From CAVTPD01 sp963736575 (lineage in GTDB: Bacteria; Bacteroidota; Bacteroidia; Cytophagales; JAAEPT01), in NCBI GenBank assembly GCA_963736575.1, contig CAVTPD010000001.1:1984001-2048000 (forward strand): a DNA stretch of 64,000 nt. Reading direction: 5' to 3'. The position numbers were made by a program, and so were the translations under genes. The notes under the pieces were generated by a model. The model was not told where the DNA came from. It worked only from the letters and a program-made list of their open reading frames with translations, and made no database searches. Shown piece after piece: positions 61,501 through 64,000 of the stretch; positions within the stretch are counted from its first letter, which is position 1, and each line of letters opens with the position of its first letter.

Positions 61501-64000
61501 TCATCCGTTAAAGAGTAAGAACGAACTTTATAATAAACTTCTTGTGGGGCTGTTGTATAATCAACGGTTGAATCTACTCGGTTCGTGTTTGCTTCTTCAG
61601 CACCATCTACATACCATGAAAATCTAAAATTATTAGTTGGGTTACCATCTACAGCTCCCCCAACATATGGATCTGCTAACAAATCAAATTCAGGGTTTGT
61701 TAAATCCAAGCATATTTCCGTAGTATCTGTATTACCAGATAGTAAATCTGATAGTATTAAGCTGTCTGGCGCTGTACAAGGTGCTGTTTTAGAGCAAGCT
61801 GAAAAGAAAGATGTATTGTTGCTATTATCTATAATTGTAACAACATAAGTTAAATTAGGGTCTACTCCCGAATTAACAAATCCCCCGTTTAAGCCTGCAC
61901 TAGCGTTGAATGTCATAGTGCCTTCATAATTTTCTCCTTGGCAATTATCACATTTTGTATCTATACTAAATACTTCAAGTGTGTAATTACCTGTGGTTAA
62001 ATCCGTAGCAATTCCATACGCATCTAAGGAATCGTTTCTAACTTCAAGTGAGTAATTACCCGCATTACTAAAAATAAATGGAGGAAAACTAGCAAAACTG
62101 GAAGAGAATAAGTCTGTACTCTGATTATTACCACCAGCAGTATTAGTTATACCTGTACCTATAGCACTATTGCTTCCCTGATTACAATACATTGAGTTTT
62201 GTGAAACAAGGTTTCCAGTAGTAGAAGCTCCATCAACTAAAACACCATTATTGGTATTGTATGCTATAGTATTTGTAGAAACTTCATTTCCATTAGAGCC
62301 AGATGCAATGCTAATACCAACATCATTACCTAAATCGGTAGTAGATCCGGCCGCGTTTGTACCTATAAAATTGCTGGCTATTGTAACACCGGTTGAATTA
62401 TTAACTAATTCAATACCTGTGGTATTTTCAATTATGGTATTGCTAGTTATGGAGTTGGTCCCTCCTGTTACATTATCTACACTTATTCCATTGGTAGCAT
62501 TTCTAATAGTATTTGTACTTACTGTAAAATCTTCAGCATCCTGAATGGATACACCATTACCAGAAATAGGTCCTGCCGAAGTTCCATCTGAAAAAACACC
62601 TATACTATTATTAGTAATTGTATTATCTGTAGAAGTAACACCTCTAACTATCACCGCATCTGAAGATGTTTCGGGAATAACATTATTTTCTACAGTAATA
62701 GTATTGGAACCTCCTTCAAGAATAATAGCCGATGATGGCACGCCACTTATTGGAGTCTGTCCGTCATCGTCTACACCAAAGTAATTCCCTGTGATAGAAT
62801 TAGTAACCGTACCATTATTAACTATAACCGCATCTTTACCGTCGTGGCTAAATACATTACCTGAAACAGTATTTACATTTGTACCATTAACATATAAAGC
62901 ATTAATTGTAGGTGAATGCTCTGTACCAGCAACCGGATCTACTTTTCCGAAAGTATTTTGAGTTATTTCAGTACCACTTCCACCGTCTGCTAAAATGCCA
63001 TAATCTTGATTCTCCCCACCAATTAGATTGGTTTCTATTGAATTACCTGTTCCTCCGCCAACATGAATACCTGAGAAACCCGAACCAGAAGTTCCATTTG
63101 AAAAATCAGACCCGTCGGGCATTAAGCCTATGTAATTATATTCAATGGTGTTATCGTCACTTGCCCCAGTCAAAACTATACCATTTTCTGCGTTAGCACC
63201 TATAGTATTAGCATCAAACGTATTATTGGAAGAAGCATTTATATTAACCCCTTCAATATTATTAGCAATCAGGTTTTCTTGAGCATAAATAGCCTGAGAA
63301 TTTAATATATCAATACCATTAGCGGTGTTTCCTAGGGCGGTAGAACCATCTGCCCCAACACCAATATTGTTTGTTCTTATAAAAGCTCCCCCTGTAACGT
63401 CTTCTACTTGAATACCATGAATACCATTACCGGCTATTGTGTTTCCAACTACCGAAGTTCCGTCATTGGCTAAATCGTATAAAAAAACACCGCTTCCATC
63501 ATTTGGTTTGGCCACATTTCCAGTAGCATCTGTACCTATGTAATTATTCTCAATAGCGGTTATTCCAGAATTTTCTACATAAACACCATTTTCACCATTA
63601 CCTCCTATAATATTTCTTGTTGTTGAACCTACAGAATTTAAATCACCAGCATCAATAATAGCAACACCATTTCCATCATTATCTTCTATGGTATTATCAT
63701 CGATTTGGGTATCAGCAGCACCATTATTAACTACTACACCAGAACCATCATTATTGTTTATTCTATTTGTAGTAATTGCATTAGTACCTCCTGAAATTTG
63801 TATACCATTAATGTCATATTCCGTAATTTCATTATTAGAATTTGTATTTGTACCTGCATTGATGGTAATACCAGACCCAAAGTTTTGAACATCTAGATCC
63901 CCTATAATATTAAATTGAATATCTAAATCAGATGTTGCGCCATTTACAAGTATACCACCGCCAGCTGTAGCACTACCATTCCCAGCTATTAAATTTGCGT
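58584..64000 (-). CDS. Giant surface protein with beta-helix repeats, Ig-like domains and gliding-motility (type B T9SS) C-terminus (partial)
   Basis: Runs off the right edge; more than 1800 residues are visible and no start is seen. From 64000 to about 62110 it is a right-handed beta-helix-like array with repeating N-x-I and GNxFGVxxxG patterns (for example NTIGANAENGIVLTG). From about 62000 to 58900 come several Ig/PKD-like beta domains, rich in Thr and Pro, with paired cysteines. The end (from about 58855) is the gliding-motility-associated C-terminal domain: CFVPNGFTPNQDGQNDTW, then VKIFNRWGELIYK and GNLVPIGTYYFAIDL. Proteins of this type are secreted by T9SS and may act as adhesins. It is followed by a PorP/SprF gene in the same orientation. 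Confidence 0.9.
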   Translation of the reverse strand, partial: ANLIAGNGSATAGGGILVNGATSDLDIQFNIIGDLDVQNFGSGITINAGTNTNSNNEITEYDINGIQISGGTNAITTNRINNNDGSGVVVNNGAADTQIDDNTIEDNDGNGVAIIDAGDLNSVGSTTRNIIGGNGENGVYVENSGITAIENNYIGTDATGNVAKPNDGSGVFLYDLANDGTSVVGNTIAGNGIHGIQVEDVTGGAFIRTNNIGVGADGSTALGNTANGIDILNSQAIYAQENLIANNIEGVNINASSNNTFDANTIGANAENGIVLTGASDDNTIEYNYIGLMPDGSDFSNGTSGSGFSGIHVGGGTGNSIETNLIGGENQDYGILADGGSGTEITQNTFGKVDPVAGTEHSPTINALYVNGTNVNTVSGNVFSHDGKDAVIVNNGTVTNSITGNYFGVDDDGQTPISGVPSSAIILEGGSNTITVENNVIPETSSDAVIVRGVTSTDNTITNNSIGVFSDGTSAGPISGNGVSIQDAEDFTVSTNTIRNATNGISVDNVTGGTNSITSNTIIENTTGIELVNNSTGVTIASNFIGTNAAGSTTDLGNDVGISIASGSNGNEVSTNTIAYNTNNGVLVDGASTTGNLVSQNSMYCNQGSNSAIGTGITNTAGGNNQSTDLFSSSFASFPPFIFSNAGNYSLEVRNDSLDAYGIATDLTTGNYTLEVFSIDTKCDNCQGENYEGTMTFNASAGLNGGFVNSGVDPNLTYVVTIIDNSNNTSFFSACSKTAPCTAPDSLILSDLLSGNTDTTEICLDLTNPEFDLLADPYVGGAVDGNPTNNFRFSWYVDGAEEANTNRVDSTVDYTTAPQEVYYKVRSYSLTDDVSQPDKFKDVLGCYVEDSILVIVHELPEFTLAADKDICFKESAPLTVTLTQGASPFEFEWQDDQGFGPATITDVMDDTTWSVTPTVTNTSYIYSLASLTDNNGCMATATELAGEMATIKVNPLPSATISNITDDEICYNASTDLTIDFTGSAPFTLGYYASTSDTFTVSSPTNQLNPFNTGNLTQDTTYYLFYVKDDNKCIDTITTEKQLVIVHPEVTGTISGTDTICAGATDSLIIAFTGTAPFNFVYSLNTVNELPKNEPTDTALIFNQYPTQGVFTYDLVSVTDQFNCSATTLDGPAVKTVNALPTPSIDGELAPCFNTDQNYAVAPPIISGNTFVWEIDNSIGTGDASFVSGKSTGQDVDLDLLATGDFLLRLIEYVGDPIANPTTCRDTAEINISVIDTINFGFTLEEVCNEVDDYQFNATNVTLSPAATWKGTPYTSNNIKYIRNGTDVTSGINPSSLPSGTYEIISTQTLNATDGVCVSTQKADLIINETPQNVTISPQDTLICESATVTLDGSADLTTGTITDTYTGTGVSGNVFDANTAGVGATNTVWYIATSNKGCKDSIFTTVKTTPPLAPKFTAAQADPVCEDVDQTFIATKNNNNFGTNPVYEWRIGSPSIPVPDATGSPADFKVNSGNIVYLTVFPGADAPSCLSKQDTTIKINAVTIKRPDITDVSVIPFTKTKYCVGSSIDLASNVTPSTINDLSTEYDWIKVNQNNGDTTVLLSGSTQTNITDVGNEQGSFNYTVYVTNIKGIGSCSSSLASSSIQVVKPEIVAYAGNVQGQLVTENAFALQNETIYLDSNHPSEDINYGNYEWTLVNVENRIVNEYVDDKKSTTNIPQVMEEDKHVLYQVTSERTDVDPGCVASDTVSVRLRATCFVPNGFTPNQDGQNDTWNIECLNDGDYPNAIVKIFNRWGELIYKDEQGYKVPWDGTRNGNLVPIGTYYFAIDLNDGYGEIAGAVGIIR

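Noticed and set aside
59383..63196. Several plus-strand ORFs opposite the giant surface protein
   Set aside because: They are antisense shadows of a repetitive Thr/Asn-rich protein and show hydrophobic runs that mirror its codons; no independent start context.
1..64000. tRNA or rRNA genes, CRISPR arrays, insertion sequences, prophage
   Set aside because: No cloverleaf-like segment, CRISPR-type direct repeat array, transposase or phage structural gene was found on either strand in the intergenic regions. tRNA detection by eye is limited, so a scan with a dedicated program would decide.

Overview
The window looks like a piece of an AT-rich chromosome from a member of the Bacteroidota, most likely class Flavobacteriia. 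The evidence is the gene families (GldC, two PorP/SprF proteins, a type B T9SS C-terminal domain, DUF2851, DUF3098, DUF4494, a histone H1-like mini-gene, short AMP nucleosidase), promoter-like TAnnTTTG boxes, and starts without Shine-Dalgarno sequences. I cannot name a genus. No rRNA, tRNA, CRISPR array, transposase or prophage was recognised. Gene density is high, and no gene-free stretch exceeds 300 bases.

Layout. 1-4.9 kb: the N-terminal part of a TonB-dependent receptor, a small unknown protein, an arginine-decarboxylase-type gene, a lipoprotein gene and a HemJ-like gene; the last three are all interrupted by indels. 4.9-7.2 kb: M48 protease lipoprotein, UDP-glucuronate decarboxylase and an unknown protein. 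7.3-8.8 kb: PTPS-type pterin synthase, FolE and a MarR regulator in one operon. 8.9-10.4 kb: ECF sigma factor with a membrane partner. 10.4-16.6 kb: a tight operon ftsX-DUF3098-uppP-truB-ribF-gldC-lipoprotein-lipid kinase. 16.6-20.3 kb: isopropylmalate/citramalate synthase family enzyme, prs, rplY and pth. 20.5-23.2 kb: PorP/SprF protein and two nucleotide-sugar enzymes.

23.3-28.9 kb is an accessory-looking block of secreted proteins. It starts with a carbohydrate-binding protein whose signal peptide is thrown out of frame by a 10-bp tandem repeat. Three small secreted proteins follow, and it ends with an alpha/beta hydrolase that carries a T9SS sorting domain and is broken by three frameshifts. 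28.9-34.7 kb (minus strand): prfB with its programmed frameshift, cobalamin adenosyltransferase, a 999-residue membrane TPR protein, gatC and plsC. 34.7-41 kb: SCO protein, cytochrome c, MltF-like lytic transglycosylase, PPK2, a methyltransferase, a DUF2279 protein and a membrane protein. 41-50 kb: DUF2851, DinB, AMP nucleosidase, HsdR-N-like and DUF4494 proteins, an orphan ABC ATPase, acs, a BamA-like protein and a thioredoxin. 50.6-57.5 kb: histone H1-like protein, an alpha-oxoamine synthase, a TPR protein, maf, gpsA, a class IV aminotransferase, thyA and DUF445. 57.5-64 kb: a second PorP/SprF gene downstream of a giant beta-helix surface protein that ends in a gliding-motility (type B) C-terminal domain and runs off the right edge.

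Recurring themes are type IX secretion and gliding, cell-envelope precursor synthesis, and short operons closed by clear stem-loop terminators. The points most worth a second look are the repeat-controlled frame of the 23.4-kb gene, the dense indel patch at 3.05-4.4 kb, the giant type B substrate paired with PorP/SprF, the eukaryote-like PTPS next to folE, and an inverted pair of palindromes near 45 kb.
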